This document shows, piece by piece, positions 51,101 through 61,443 of a DNA stretch of 64,000 nt; position 1 is the first letter of the stretch; every line of letters begins with the position of its first letter. The notes beneath the pieces are model-generated. The model was not told where the DNA came from and ran no database searches. It saw only the letters and a program-made list of their open reading frames with translations. Source of the stretch: Gonatopus flavifemur (lineage: Eukaryota > Arthropoda > Insecta > Hymenoptera > Dryinidae). The stretch lies in contig JAFFJZ010000006.1 in NCBI GenBank assembly GCA_018340375.1, forward strand, positions 28,030,001-28,094,000, in the 5' to 3' direction. A program made the position numbers and the translations under genes.

Positions 51101-54100
51101 GAATCGATTAATATTGAAAAGGTTATATCTTTGATCTGTTTCTTTGAAAAATCTCTCATAAGGAATAATTATGAAGAATAATCCTAGAACATCGCCGGTT
51201 CGTAATTTTAAACAACGACCTGGTGTTAAATCAGTGTCCAAGATAACATCTGGACGAGGAAATAGTATCAAACGAGGTACACGGCGGCGCCTGAACATGC
51301 GAACGTATTGAATTTATAAATAATAATTTATGATACAAACAGAATTGTGTAACGAATGATTACAAGAAGAGTTACACACTCGAAGGTGTTAATCATTTGT
51401 TCGCATCGTTACATAAAGAGAAAGAAGAAATTCTTCGATAATTCAAAGATTCGACCTGGTAATAATAGGTGTTTTCTTTTCAATCTTCAGGAATTTTAAT
51501 GGTCTGTGAGCGAAATTTCACACAAGCTTTTGAATTTTCATTCCATAGAAATTCTGAAGTATTGCAAGATGAATTTTTTCAGATTATAATTCAGCTTTAG
51601 TTCCATTCGAGGCTTTATCTTGGCCCAAATAATTCAATTTCTAGCATAGAACCTTCAACTGTCGAGAATTTCAACAAAGAATCATAAACAAATTTCAGAA
51701 CTACTATGGAATAAGAATTCACATTCAGTGCACAATCCCCTACACACATATTACATCATCACCTGTTCAACTGAAAAAGTTTGCGTTAAATTTCTGAGCT
51801 TTCGACTGTCGTTCTTAAGACCCTTCGAAAGGATAAAATCAAAATCTTCCTCTGTAATTTTAATCCATCGATTTTTCAGTGCACGTAGAACTGCTATACA
51901 AAGTGATTAAGCTTGCACGGAAAAAATAATTTAGCTACAACAGCGAACAGCCATTAAATTAGCTCCTGCAGCTAAACTTTAATTATGACAGCAAAAAAAT
52001 TCGCCTTTGTAGCTGCAATATTCGCTGTAAAAGCTAAAATTTAGCTGCAGAAGCTAATTTGATGAATTGTCGAAATTGCATTTTTTCCTTCAAGAATCAA
52101 TGATATTCAGAAAAAAAGACGTTGAATCATTTTCGCTTACTTTTGCAATGACCTTTTCTCGAAGTTGCATCACACGCACGCCACACGCAAGTCTTCTGCG
52201 TGAACCACGAGGGAGGGAATGTGGTCTTTGTTGTTGTTGAGTATCGCCCCATAATATACTGGTCCAAGGCGAGGGTGGTTTAGGCGCAGGTGGTGGGGGT
52301 AAGCCATAATGCACAGCACTCTTTTGTTTCAACAATATCATATTCCAATGAAAATCTATCTCACACTGACATAATTGAACGACAAATACATCACGAGACA
52401 CTCTTCGGATACCACTCAATCAACATCACCACTTCATTTCGAATCCTCAGACATTGCATTTTCATGTATTTTCTAATACTCCGTTACAATGAATTTTGAT
52501 TCAAAATTATAACTTCAATCTACAGCCGTACCGACTACACAATGAACTATATCAATTCATTCATTTAATCTCATGTTCGCTTTGTTCCTTCAGTGGGTTT
52601 TCATTATTGATGTTCGTTCACGATACGCACGCTTGGAGCGCTGACTCTGAGATACTGCTACCCTACTCTACAAAAATAGTGAACAATATTTTTACCAAAA
52701 TTAATATATTATCTATAATATATATAAAATACAAAAATGAATTTTCAATTAGTGCTCATAATTCAGTTTCAAAATGGTTTGAAATTTCGCATATGCGGTA
52801 TTTGATAGAAGGAAAAGAAAAAAAGATTCTGAGGGAACGAAAACTGTACACCTTCGGGAGAGAAAAACGTGATTGGGAACGCCCTAAATTTCACGGGAGA
52901 AACATACAAACTACATTCTATGTTAAACACAAAGAGACTTCGATCAACCCGATCCTCGCATCTGCGCGGTTTTACACCACGCACCGACTTGGAAGTATTT
53001 GTTATCGTCTTCGTCCTCGTCCTCGTCGTCGTCCTCGTCGTCGTCGTCGTCGTTACCGAGCAGCGGTGACGGACCAGACTGAAATCTACCGACGCTGTAG
53101 AGAAGAATCATGTTATAGTCCAATACAATTCCAACATCTTCACATACGCGTCGAATGTGTGTCTTGCTCTCGTGGTGAGATATCAACAGCGCCGTCGCGA
53201 CGCTCTCTCGTGGTAAACGCAATCCCCTCCCTCGTTTTCAAATTTTCCCTCTGCCTTCGAGGTGTTCGATCTCCCAATTCTATGCACTTTGAATACATCA
53301 ACTCGATACGATGGAATGGAGAAAATTCATACCAACATGATTTCCTGTTGTAGAGGGTTGAGAGTTTCCATATAGTTTGTAAAATACAACACTCGATGAA
53401 GTTCTTCAACATCAGAATGAATGATATGAAACTAATTTAGTATTAGTCATTTTCCTAGCAAGATCTTCATTCCATTTTGTTCAAGAAGTCTCGAAGAACC
53501 AGCTGTGAGATTAAAAAATCCTTCAACAAAATCAAAATATCCCTCCATACATCAATTTTCATGGTAAGTTGAATTGCTGTACAGAACGATATTTTGATTT
53601 CGTCAAAGCATTTTCGAATAGCAAGGGAATAAATCCCTTCAAAAAGATATCAGCGTTGATTTTGAACATATCTTTGAAACCAATGATAATGGATCACGAA
53701 AAATTCAACATTGTTTTGCCAATTTCTCACCTTCCGCTCATCCAGCTTTAATGCAATTTCACTCGGTAAAGGAACTAAGGAAAAAGAATATGAATCTGTT
53801 GAATGCTTTGAACTTTTACCCTTCTTACCCTCTGCCACTTATCACGCGCGGTTTGTGAGACCGCACCCACTTTATTCCTTTTTGTTCCTTCTCTGGATCG
53901 TTTAAGAATTAATTTGTGAAAAACAAAGTGCTGGTTTGACAGAAGATTCTCAGTGAACGTAAATACATTAAGAGTTGATGTACTTTCAATGCTATCTATT
54001 CTTTGTATTATACTTCCCGATTAGCGCAGTGCCATTGTGATTCTCGCGTAATTGCTTGTCTTTGAACAAACAAGGAAGTATTAAAGATGTAATCATTGTA

Positions 54101-55050
54101 GATCCCACCAGATGGTGTTATTCAATCACTATTCTTCCTTAATAATTTGAAAAAAACTTCACCATATGGAATTCGATGAAACGAAATAGTAGTGTCCTTT
54201 TCGAAAAGTTTCAATTTTCAGTTCTTTATTTTGTTTTCCGTCATCCTTGGTCCATAATTTTAAGTATCGAGTTTCCGATTTCGGGATCAAAAATAAATTC
54301 ACGAATTCTCAGCATCGAATTTTGAAAATAGGAACACTGAAAATCATTGTGATTTGAAAAACTTCGATCTATTCTATATACAACAAAATAAAATGATTAA
54401 ACACTAATTTCTTGAATTATTTAACATACTTTCCTCGAACAATTTTTGTAGGTTACTAGAATTGAGCATTGAATTCCCCATCCTAAGGAATCTATCTTAT
54501 CAATCGATAGAGTATCGTGTTTATGGAGGGAAGAGTTAATAGAGAAAAAAAAACAACAGCGTTCAACGTTGAATGAAATGTCAAAACAAAGGTGTCTTTG
54601 TTGACGACCACGAACGACAGATTTTCCACGTGAGAATCTTCTTCTGTTGATGACAATAAAAGACATTGTATAATACAGTAATTTCAATACTCGCGAAAAC
54701 GATTACGTTGGATGAAACAAAACATCTAGATTCATACGATTTGTTAATACAATACCAAATAAGGAAATAGACAACTTTGACGAGGAACGACGAAAGAAAT
54801 ATAGGATATATTCTTCACCACACGTAGTTTTAATCACATTCAGGCGTTAAAATAACGATTTTACCAGAAACAAAACTTGAACACTTTTGGATTTCATATC
54901 TCAAAATCAATTATCTTTCGATTTAAACGAAAGAGATATGCAATGGAATAGTAATAAACGTATGACATTGTTTTATAAAACAAACCAACTTACCGAACTT
55001 TGAGGTGAACTGGAAACACTAGGTGAACGTTGTACCGTAACCAATGCCAT
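45103..55050 (-). CDS. ssh: slingshot protein phosphatase, 5' coding exons 1 and 2 (partial gene)
   Basis: Slingshot is the dual-specificity phosphatase that dephosphorylates and activates cofilin/ADF on actin. Exon 1 (54,994-55,050) runs from ATG to a GTAAGT donor and encodes 19 residues, MALVTVQRSPSVSSSPQSS. This is the hallmark N-terminus of slingshot proteins in flies and vertebrates. Exon 2 (45,103-45,158) has a TTTTAAG acceptor, codes for DSGAGAPADDDEAARSCK, and ends with AG before GTAAGG. Its phase-0 start matches the phase-0 end of exon 1. The acidic exon 2 fits the acidic stretch that follows the N-terminus in family members. The conserved next block (Ser-Glu-x-Phe-Phe...Gly-Lys-Gly), the DEK-like region and the phosphatase domain were not found, so they probably lie beyond position 1. 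The gene is divergent from SBDS. I am confident of the family for exon 1; exon 2 rests on phase, splice sites and composition. Confidence 0.8.
47016..47057. repeat. (CCATA)n tandem repeat
   Basis: Imperfect ATACC/CCATA pentamers, about eight units. Confidence 0.85.
47320..47594. mobile_element. GAGTGAA MITE family, copy 2 (inverted)
   Basis: Shares TTTCACTCCACTAAGTCT, TTCACTCTAGAATTGGAG and GGCTGGCTAAATAGTGAAAT with 50.0 kb (reverse complement) and 9.0 kb. Right end CAGTG beside TA. Confidence 0.6.
48000..48300. other. GC-richer block in slingshot intron 1
   Basis: A GC-rich island with near-inverted GCCAGCC / GGCTGGCGTGGC motifs and no coding potential I can support. It could be regulatory. 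Confidence 0.2.
50024..50272. mobile_element. GAGTGAA MITE family, copy 3
   Basis: ACTCTCTGAAATTTGTAGAG ... TATTTAGAGAGTAG. AAAAGTGAGCTTGTCGAAATT and GACTTAGTGGAGTGAA match the 9.0 kb copy. Confidence 0.65.
51916..52092. mobile_element. TTAGCTGCAG MITE family, diverged copy
   Basis: CACGGAAAAAATAATTTAGC, AGCCATTAAATTAGCTCCTG and AGCTAAAATTTAGCTGCAGA match 35,700-35,924. The right end, GCATTTTTTCC, is degraded. Confidence 0.7.
52140..52330 (-). other. possible alternative 5' exon inside slingshot intron 1
   Basis: A minus-strand open frame rich in Pro (GLPPPPAPKPPSPW), Gln and Arg ends in MQLREKVIAK directly before a GTAAGC donor at 52,139. The exon end is phase 0, the same as slingshot exon 1, so splicing to exon 2 at 45,158 would keep frame. 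No acceptor or upstream start is convincing, and a second frame over the same bases is also open for about 45 codons. This is a candidate only. Confidence 0.22.
53005..53054. repeat. (CGT)n/(CCT) trinucleotide tract
   Basis: TCGTCTTCGTCCTCGTCCTC-type tandem units. It forces Arg, Val or Asp/Glu runs into every frame. Confidence 0.9.
53525..53606. mobile_element. hairpin MITE, TCAAAATATCG family, copy 4
   Basis: AAATCAAAATATCCCTCCAT faces CTGTACAGAACGATATTTTG. About 82 bp; lies in slingshot intron 1. Confidence 0.55.
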
Positions 55051-55794
55051 GATCACAACCGAAATGATATTGTGAGAACAATAAAAAAATAACACGCACC
55101 AACACTATACACACACGTAATGATAAACGTGTTGTCAAAAATAATGAAAAACTATCATTTTCTACACATCACAAAAAGCATCACGCTCGCCGCAGCCATG
55201 TTTGATACAGTCTCGAAAGAATAGAGAAACTACCGCGCAGTCCCTTTGCGCATCGACCATCTTTGCCCGCGAGATACGTCTTGCTTCGAGACGTTTATCA
55301 TTATATACTTTTCTTTCAATATCGTAACGATATTACACATAAGTATGTAAATTTTTGAACATCCAAAAAGTTATTTATAATAACTTTAAAATATTTTTGA
55401 AAAATATCTCTGTTTGCTGTATATAGTTTGTAAATAAATATCCTCTTTCTTCATTGCATACATTGCATACGAGGGTGCATGATATGCATTGAATATGCAG
55501 CATGTGCAACGTTATCGGACTCCCACTTTTTTTCCCATGGATCGGCATATCACGCACAGTTGTTGAATGGAACGTCCAATGACGGGAGTTGAAAAATTAG
55601 GAGGCAACGCTGAGCATGTGAAATCGCTTCAAGTAGGTATCTTTACATTATTCAAATGGGATCTATTTTATAAAACAAATGACTGTGAATCAATTGTTTG
55701 AACAATTAATTTTAAACACTCACGTCATATAAAAATTACGTATCAGACACCGCAGTAGTCCTCAACACACGAACGTGAGTGAACAAGAAAAAAA
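55051..55794. promoter_or_regulatory. divergent promoter region between slingshot and SBDS
   Basis: The start codons of slingshot (minus, 55,050) and SBDS (plus, 55,795) are 744 bp apart and point away from each other. This stretch must therefore hold both 5' UTRs and both promoters. It has a GC-richer core around 55,190-55,290. No ORF here looks like a gene. Promoter function is inferred from geometry only. Confidence 0.55.
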
Positions 55795-56734
55795 ATGTCG
55801 AAAATATTTACTCCGACGAATCAAATAAGATTGACAAATGTGGCAGTCGTTCGAATGAAAAAGGGTGGAAAAAGATACGAGATAGCTTGTTACAGAAACA
55901 AAGTTATATCTTGGAGGAATAAATTGTAAGTCGATCTAACCTATGATTTCTGTAAATTTTCAACCTAACCTCAGCAAAAATCATTAAAATAATCCAAATT
56001 TTTATGTATCGCAATATTGTGCAATAGTCAAAAAATAATAAATAACAACCTTTAGAATTCTTCGCATATCGTTTGTTAACGATGAATACTCTCTTCATTT
56101 TCACAGAGAAAAAGATATCGATGAAGTATTGCAAACTCATACGGTGTTTACAAATGTTTCAAAGGGACAAGTAGCCAAGAAGGAGGATTTGGTAACAGCT
56201 TTTGGCAAGGATGATCAAACAGAGATATGTAAAGAAATCTTGGCAAAAGGTGAATTGCAAGTGTCGGATAAGGAAAGACATTCCGCTTTGGATTCCATGT
56301 TCAAGGATATAGCGACTACCGTTGCCGACAAATGCGTCAATCCGGAAACGAAACGTCCTTACACTGTGTCGATGATAGAAAAAGCGATGAAAGATGTACA
56401 TTTTTCAGTGAAGCCCAACAGAAATGCCAAACAGCAGGCTCTCGACGTGATACCTCAATTGAAAGCGGTCATGCCTCTGGAACGAGCACAAATGAGATTA
56501 CATATTCTAATATCCGACAAAGAAGCGAGAAAATTACGAGATAAAATCATCAAACTGGTAACCAAAGTCGAGACTGAACAATGGAACGAGGGAAAATTGA
56601 ATTTAGTCTGTTTGATCGATCCAGGACATTACCGGGAAATTGACGAAATGGTGCGATCTGAAACAAAAGGAAGTGGATTACTCGAATTACTTAATCTAAA
56701 AGAAATTACAGAAGGAGAAGAGGTTCTGGAATAA
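55795..56734 (+). CDS. SBDS: ribosome maturation protein SBDS
   Basis: SBDS works with the GTPase EFL1 to release eIF6 from pre-60S subunits in the cytoplasm. Exon 1 is 55,795-55,925 ([20 protein letters not shown]...), followed by a GTAAGT donor and a 181-bp intron. Exon 2 is 56,107-56,734, after a TCACAG acceptor. The codon split across the junction (TT|A) restores an unbroken frame of 252 residues, against about 250 for the human protein. The three family blocks are present: the N-terminal FYSH domain (to about residue 87), with [13 protein letters not shown] and the [12 protein letters not shown] block; the central helical domain, with [12 protein letters not shown]; and the C-terminal ferredoxin-like domain ending in [15 protein letters not shown] and ETKGSG. 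An AATAAA signal follows at 56,783. The gene is head to head with slingshot and tail to tail with MMAB. Identification is essentially certain. Confidence 0.97.
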
Positions 56735-56782
56735 GATATTGTATATTTACATAAGACTTCCTCATTTATAATACCGTATAAT

Positions 56783-56788
56783 AATAAA
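56783..56788 (+). terminator. polyadenylation signal of SBDS
   Basis: AATAAA lies 49 bp after the SBDS stop codon, in an AT-rich tail. This is the usual spacing for an insect 3' UTR. Confidence 0.6.
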
Positions 56789-57078
56789 TATATATCTTCT
56801 TTGGAGATGTAACTTTTAAAGTAAATTATCCAACAGTAATAATTAATATTTACAATTCTTAATCCTTACGATGGAGATTTTTTATAAATATAATTCTATA
56901 TTGTGGCGAATGTACATAAATACATACACAGAAATCTAGAACAAAAAAAAAAGAACGAAAAAAAAAGTGGTGAAAAATGTATAATAATAATTGTTTATGA
57001 AATTAGAAAAAAGGAAAATTATAAACGGTAGAATTTCATTATTTTCTAAATATCAACAACGTAACTTGTACAAATGAT
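56789..57078. other. short AT-rich gap between convergent SBDS and MMAB
   Basis: This is the 3' end space between two converging genes, with poly-A runs near 56,943-56,965. No ORF or RNA gene is visible. I could not find a canonical AATAAA for MMAB on the minus strand here. Confidence 0.5.
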
Positions 57079-58285
57079 TCAGTCATTTTTCTCTTCTACG
57101 ACATCAGCTCGTGGAATATAGATGTTTTCTGTGCGTTGATCGCATTTCGCTGCGATACGTGAAATAGTGAAAAGAAAATCTGATAATTTGTTCAAGTAGA
57201 TTTGAGCTTCCTTGTCTAAGGCCCCGTCGCGTACCAACGAGGTTACATTTCGTTCCGCGCGTCTACATATGGTTCTAGCAACGTGTAGCGAAGCACAAGC
57301 TTTCCCACCACCCTGAAATTCAAAAACGAAATCACGTATCCGTGGGATTAACTAAGCAAAAACTTTCAATCGCTGAAAAAGCGTTGTACAGAATTATTTT
57401 TCGTAGTTTTTATATAAATCAACCAATAATATAAAGGAAAATCAATTTTGCTTGTGTTGGAGAATAGTGAAGAAAAGTGTACCAACTCTGCATGTATTTA
57501 TCAGCTCTATCGGCGTCAATTTAGCTATGAATACTGTGTAAATTGAAGATATATAAAATATAGATTTAAAATAAAGAAGCATACCGGAATGATATAATCC
57601 TCTGGCGGCGGAAGTTGATTGGAGTATTCTATAATCCATTCTTCGAGATCTTTGGTATGTTTGCTCTCAAATGATTTAGTTTTTCCAGGACTCGATCTCG
57701 ATATGGCATGACTGAGATCGAATAGAATCATCTGTACTCTTTTCAATTTATCTACGTATGGATGTTCCTGCTTGCCATCGCAAGCAAATTCTCTTGCCAA
57801 CCCTATGTAAGATGACAACTCATCCGTCGCTCCGAGAGCATTGAATATCAAATCATCTTTGGGTTTTAAATTCCCTGCATCGGTCATAGAAAATCCAGAA
57901 TCTTTTCCTTTGGATACTGTCAATGGCTCTACCAAACCCGAGACTTTACCGCTAGTACTGTATACGTTAATAAACACGATATATAAGTATATTAATTGAT
58001 ATATATACATATATATATTCAAATGTATCACTATAATCTTGTTTTCAGTTGAAATTGATAACCAAGGAATGAAATTCCAAAAGAACGAATTTTAAAATAT
58101 TCTTTGCACATTAAAAATGAGGAATATTACTTTCGTAACATCACGAGGAAGAAAAAATCAAAGAAAAAAAAATGTCTATTTTGAGGTTATGTCATCCTGG
58201 TATCAACTCACCTCCTCAATGGGACATGCATGCCAGTTTTGTATAAAAAAATAGATTTCCTCCACGCATTTCTAGCCAATTCCAT
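57079..58285 (-). CDS. MMAB: corrinoid adenosyltransferase MMAB (cob(I)alamin adenosyltransferase, mitochondrial)
   Basis: The enzyme transfers adenosyl from ATP to cob(I)alamin, making adenosylcobalamin for methylmalonyl-CoA mutase in mitochondria. There are three exons on the minus strand: 58,285-58,212 (start MELARNAWRKSIFLYKTG, Arg-rich and without acid patches after residue 2, as in a mitochondrial targeting peptide), 57,957-57,585 and 57,312-57,079. Donors are GTGAGT and GTATGC; acceptors are ATACAG and TTTCAG. Frames join exactly to give 226 residues (human 250). An in-frame TGA lies just upstream of the ATG. Family blocks are LKPKDDLIFNALGATDELSS, LPPPEDYIIP followed by GGGK, and CRRAERNV. 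The residues matching human R186, R190, R191 and E193 are all kept (R162, R166, R167, E169 here). The ATP-site motif, usually T-K-T-G-D-x-G-F-S, reads SKGKDSGFS. It is head to head with the LRRC28-like gene. Confidence 0.93.
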
Positions 58286-59225
58286 CGTTCAACGACGTTA
58301 AACGGAGCCTTGATAAAAAACTTGTCTCCCTTGACGATCTCTCAATAAATTTTCACAAATGAAAATGTACTTCGTACTCGCAACTACGCGCGCCATTCGC
58401 AAATCTCAACAGCCCTTAAAATATTGTTGTTATTGTTATTATTATACGACATGTTTATCGTGTTCTTGAGGCTTCAAGATGACTATGGAACAACATGAAA
58501 TCCAAAAAATGTGTTCAAACGTTACATGTATCCTGTACCGCTGATTGCTAAATAAAAAATAAAACTTTTTCATTTTAGGAATTTTCATGAGCAAAATCGT
58601 ATCATCGTTACTTATCATTTTTGAATTCAATCGAGAATACATGCGCACTTTTGACAATTCCCTCTTGTGTCTCTCGAAAAAAAATAAGGTGAAGGTGCAT
58701 GAAGGCATGAAGATAGATCAGTTGGCTGATGGGCTGCTGGCTGCTCGGTGGTGGGACCTGCTTTCGTGTGCCTTGGAAGTGTGTTGTATGAAATGTCAAA
58801 AGTCGAAAGAGTTTTCAAACATGTTTGACAAGAGAAACAGGAAAAATAAATTCCTCTGAAAATTTTCTCTGAGAACGATGATAAAATCATCGTGTCCGGA
58901 AATAACTCTCGACGTTACAAATGTTTTCGTTAAAATGGGTCAACTCTTCTTCTCCTTGTGATATAATTTAATAATTGTAGAAAAAACAAAAATACAAAAT
59001 AAAAGTGAGTGAGGTTGATGTTTTGGGAAAATATGCTTGTATACTTGTACAAAATTATTATTAATACCCTGATATTAATTTTTCGATTCTGTTTTAGATA
59101 TTATACGCTTGAAGCGATGACCTTGGAAAATCAGAGTTGCATTCGCTTTATTTTTAGTAATTGAATCTTTGAGTTGATAGTCGAATTGAATCCTTGGCGC
59201 AAAAGACAAAAACCCCTCAAAAACA
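58286..59225. promoter_or_regulatory. divergent promoter region between MMAB and the LRRC28-like gene
   Basis: 940 bp separate the two start codons, which face away from each other. The segment should hold both 5' UTRs and core promoters. Several overlapping open frames of 60-90 codons on both strands at 58.44-58.89 kb show no known domain and I do not call them. Small upstream exons of either gene cannot be excluded. Confidence 0.5.
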
Positions 59226-60999
59226 ATGGATGCCAATACCATAGACGAAATGGTAGAAGAGATGAAAAACAAAATGATTCTTCATTGGAACTGTCGTGGA
59301 CTCAAAGAGTTTCCCGAGGCAATGAGAAATCATGGAGCGCATATCAAAGAATTATATTTAAAATGGAATCAGCTTACAACGTTCCCTCCTTGGATCATAG
59401 ATTTATCGAATGTTACAAATTTATATCTTTATGGAAATTTGATCAAAGAATTACCCTTGGAGTTGGGTCAGATGAAACAACTAACGGTCTTAGAATTGAG
59501 CTCTAATAGATTAGAATGTATACCCAATTGTATCGGAGAACTGGTTAATTTGAAATCTCTAATACTGAATGACAATCTCATAGAAAAACTTCCTGTTGGT
59601 ATGATATATCCTTTTGTACTTAATTGTCATGGTTCATTCATCTCTGTAGGATTGTATTTATTAAAATTCATTACCACTGCCTACAGTTGGTACAAATTTT
59701 TATGCATTATGAATTTGGAATAATTTATCTGTCTAGAAATGAGCGAGCTAGATAATCTAGAAACTCTATCCGTATCTGGCAACAAACTATTCGCTCTTCC
59801 GGAATGGGTTGGTTCGTTGCCGAGGCTGAAAGAATTATACGCGGATAAAAATCAATTAAAAGAATTACCAAACAGATTAACTTTGGCTCCAGAATTAACA
59901 AGAATTTCAGTATGTTCGAACAGGTCATTGAGATGCAATTTCTGATCTTGTAGTTGAATACAAAGAATCTAGTAGTATGTATTATACGATAAACTGAAAG
60001 TACACTGCTGCAGCTAAACGATTCACATAATAAAAAACAATCAAAAGTGTTTGAAAGTCTCGTTTACCTGCAAACAATGAATTTATCACGACTACTGAAT
60101 TTTTTCAAATTAGAAACAAAATTTCTCGCTACAACCAAAACAGAATTTCATTAACATTTGATTTTATTTCTGTAAACAGACTTCGATATTTGCCCTTGAG
60201 CGCTTTTGTGTCAGCTCCGTGTATCAGATTTGACTCGAATGATGATTTGAATTACATATCCTATTCATTGATACTCCAATTGGTTTCCAAAACCAACGAC
60301 AGGATGATAATCAACGAAACGAATGCTCTGCCATGTAGGTAAGTTCATTCGTCGATCTAATCAATTTTACACCAAATTCTATGTACATTGTTACAGGTGT
60401 GAGAACGATTGTGATAATGCTCTGAATAAAAATATTAAACTGTACATAAAAACGGATGATTTTGATGGACAGACGAATGATGTGGTCATAGAATTGCCAA
60501 GGCAATTGATTCAAGTTCATAATATTGATGAAAATAAAATTGTTTCCTTATGGGAATTAGCACTGAGAACAGTTTATTGCCAAAGGTGAGAATACGTAGT
60601 AACAAGATTTTTTTAACGATATAATAAATAAAATGTACGTATTTTTCAGATATAAAAACCAAAGTTCCAAAATTCAAAAACACTCTGATTTAGTTATGTA
60701 TTCAATCAATTGTGCTTCGTATAACCTGCTGATTAATGGACCTACGAGTATTTGTGTCAACTCTGCTTGCAGACAACCTATTTTTACCGAAGCTTGGATC
60801 ATCGTAGGCAAAAGTCACTACATATATCCTTTACCAACAATTGCTTTATGTTGTTGCAAAAGGTAAGATCAATTATTCGCTTCTTTGTATGCAAATTTGG
60901 AATTAACATTTTCTATTTATTTTATTCTGCAGTTGTGCCTCCGAATTTATTCATGATTCCCATATAAGTGCAAATCTCCCTTGGTGTTTCGTTCACTGA
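59226..60999 (+). CDS. LRRC28: leucine-rich repeat protein, LRRC28-like
   Basis: Six exons join in frame: 59,226-59,598; 59,737-59,923; 60,180-60,338; 60,397-60,585; 60,650-60,862; 60,933-60,999. They give 395 residues (human LRRC28 about 367). All introns are GT-AG and 58-256 bp long; the second donor (CAG|GTCATT) is the weakest. After a start with the ILHWNCRGLKEFP cap come about six LRRs of the LxxLxLxxNxLxxLP type (residues about 40-205). A C-terminal domain follows with SLWELALRTV and two Cys pairs, CVNSAC (338-343) and CCCKSC (370-375), before SEF. The same order, with LQELAMR and CxxC...CCxxxC, is how I remember LRRC28, which separates it from plain SHOC2-type LRR proteins. Function is not established; the Cys pairs could bind zinc. 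AATAAA is at 61,039. The family call is good, strict orthology less sure. Confidence 0.78.
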
Positions 61000-61038
61000 T
61001 GTTAATGTATAGAATACAATGAAATATATTGACTTTTC

Positions 61039-61044
61039 AATAAA
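61039..61044 (+). terminator. polyadenylation signal of the LRRC28-like gene
   Basis: AATAAA lies 40 bp after the stop codon, on the gene strand. Confidence 0.6.
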
Positions 61045-61350
61045 GAGATTTATGTTCCATGTTGATATCGTGTGGTTCAATTATTTAGAAAAATTACGCA
61101 GATGTCTCGATGTAAATTGTAAAAATTGCTTTTTCAGGATTTCAGGGAATCGAATGATTGAGCGATGAATTTTTCGATATCGAAAACCTCTTTAATACAT
61201 CACTATGTACACTCATTTTCTAGATCAGACTCTTCGAATATAACTCGCATCACGATTCTATATAACAAAATCACAGTTTTATAGTAGTAGTAGTATTAAA
61301 AAAAGCAACGAATCTATGCGATTCGCCGCAAAACACGTGAGTTGTATTAT

Positions 61351-61356
61351 TTTATT
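61351..61356 (-). terminator. polyadenylation signal of UBAP1
   Basis: AATAAA on the minus strand (TTTATT as given), 88 bp after the UBAP1 stop. The gap from 61,000 to 61,443 between the two converging genes otherwise shows only AT-rich sequence. Confidence 0.5.
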
Positions 61357-61443
61357 CAACAATCGATGGGCTCGAATTCACTAATTCTAAATCTGAAGCA
61401 ATGTTTTCATTATTTCTCGCAAAATTCTAAACAATAATAATTC

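Larger units (their letters stand above)
45159..54993 (-). other. slingshot intron 1 (about 9.8 kb)
   Basis: This lies between the GTAAGT donor of exon 1 and the AAG acceptor of exon 2. It holds MITE relics (47.3-47.6 kb, 50.0-50.3 kb, 51.9-52.1 kb, 53.5-53.6 kb), a (CCATA)n tract at 47.0 kb, a GC-richer block at 48.0-48.3 kb and a CGT/CCT trinucleotide tract at 53.0 kb. A possible alternative exon lies at 52.1-52.3 kb. I see nothing further in 45.2-47.0, 48.4-50.0, 50.3-51.0 and 53.6-54.9 kb. Confidence 0.65.

Noticed and set aside
51086..51298. Minus-strand frame starting RRRRVPRLILFPRPDVILDTD
   Set aside because: It reads like protein at first, but the possible acceptor (TTCAG at 51,292) leaves the wrong phase for the neighbouring candidate exon, and no donor is convincing.
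52496..53353. Longest open frame of the window, 285 codons on the plus strand
   Set aside because: No recognisable domain. It crosses a CGT/CCT microsatellite that gives an Arg run, the N-terminal part looks like translated AT-rich intron, and the opposite strand is also open over long parts.
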